Assembly (NCBI RefSeq): GCF_001640805.2
Contig: NC_066856.1
Location: 4,743,377 to 4,807,376, forward strand
Origin: Lates calcarifer
Taxonomy: Eukaryota; Chordata; Actinopteri; Centropomidae
Length of the DNA: 64,000 nucleotides
Reading direction: 5' to 3'
Part shown: positions 63,734-64,000 of the stretch, piece after piece
Position numbering within the stretch: position 1 is the first letter of the stretch
Layout of the letters: each line of letters opens with the position of its first letter
Notes under the pieces: generated by a model
The model's database searches: none
The model's input: only the letters and a program-made list of their open reading frames with translations
What the model was told of the DNA's origin: nothing
Translations under genes and position numbers: made by a program

Positions 63734-64000
63734 CTGAGTAGTCCAATGAAAATACAAGCAGGAAAGTTGGATTTCACAATTCTCAAGAAGTCACTGTACA
63801 ACATTTCAATTAGAATCCTTTGTAAAAAAGGTGTTAATGTTGCAGCAGAAAGAGACATTGCTTTAACTTTTAAAAAAGTCACTATCAAAGGTTCTGCTTT
63901 CAGTTCATTGTATTAAAAGACGAAAGACAGATATAGAGAAGTAGAAAGAGGCTAAGGAGTAGAAAGAGCAAAAAGCAAAAACTAATTACAAGAACATAAA

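Larger units (their letters stand above)
38812..64000 (+). other. vstm2a: Presumed vstm2a intron 2 (no later exon identified)
   Basis: No sequence encoding the expected KISTVKVQGNDISHKL-like or YECRV-like segment of exon 3 was found on the plus strand. No other host gene was recognised on either strand. The space holds microsatellites, transposon relics and candidate enhancers listed separately. Calling all of it intron is an inference; the true 3' exons could lie beyond 64000 or have escaped a reading by eye. Confidence 0.4.
61346..64000. other. Intron 2 or intergenic, no exon seen
   Basis: TG runs at 62341-62368 and 63701-63732, an A run at 63329-63339. A complex block at 61885-62000 is possibly regulatory. 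No coding exon recognised. Confidence 0.35.

Noticed and set aside
1..64000. CRISPR arrays, operons, phage or viral genes, rRNA, functional tRNA genes
   Set aside because: None seen; the sequence is vertebrate and the only tRNA-like sequence is within SINE-type repeats.

Overview
The window reads as a teleost fish chromosome, most likely a percomorph. It is AT-rich, sparsely genic vertebrate DNA with GT/AG exon boundaries, many dinucleotide and GATA-type microsatellites, and fish-type transposon remains (a tRNA-derived SINE, LINE 3' ends, Tc1-like and hAT relics). Nothing bacterial or viral is present, and long open frames are absent except as chance frames and transposon relics.

One host gene is supported: the 5' part of a plus-strand gene for a VSTM2-family secreted immunoglobulin V-set protein, best matched to vstm2a. 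Exon 1 (37304-37382) encodes the start and signal peptide. Exon 2 (38645-38811) encodes the first half of the V-set fold. The two exons join in phase. A CpG-rich 5' flank (about 36480-37303) probably holds the promoter and 5' UTR, which carries a 17-codon uORF and a minimal start-stop uORF. I could not find the later exons between 38812 and 64000, so intron 2 is probably longer than 25 kb, or the next exon is too diverged for me to see by eye.

Layout: 1-36.4 kb is intergenic. It holds LINE 3' ends (1-430, 1501-1558, 11697-11885, 22612-22985, 31536-32055), a decayed hAT transposase (5735-6300), a fold-back Tc1-like derivative (18509-19136), a Tc1-like transposase relic (24744-24966) and several complex, homeodomain-site-rich stretches that may be conserved non-coding elements. 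From 36.4 to 38.8 kb lie the promoter and first two exons. From 38.8 to 64 kb is presumed intron 2, with more candidate enhancers, a clean SINE with target-site duplication (47331-47530), a second Tc1 relic, two pairs of dispersed repeats and a diverged copy of the promoter-proximal sequence (42903-43006).

I see no new multi-gene system. The most interesting points are the regulatory arrangement around vstm2a (start-stop uORF, duplicated 5' segment, a 31-nt near-identical repeat shared by the upstream flank and intron 1) and the palindromic Tc1 derivative.
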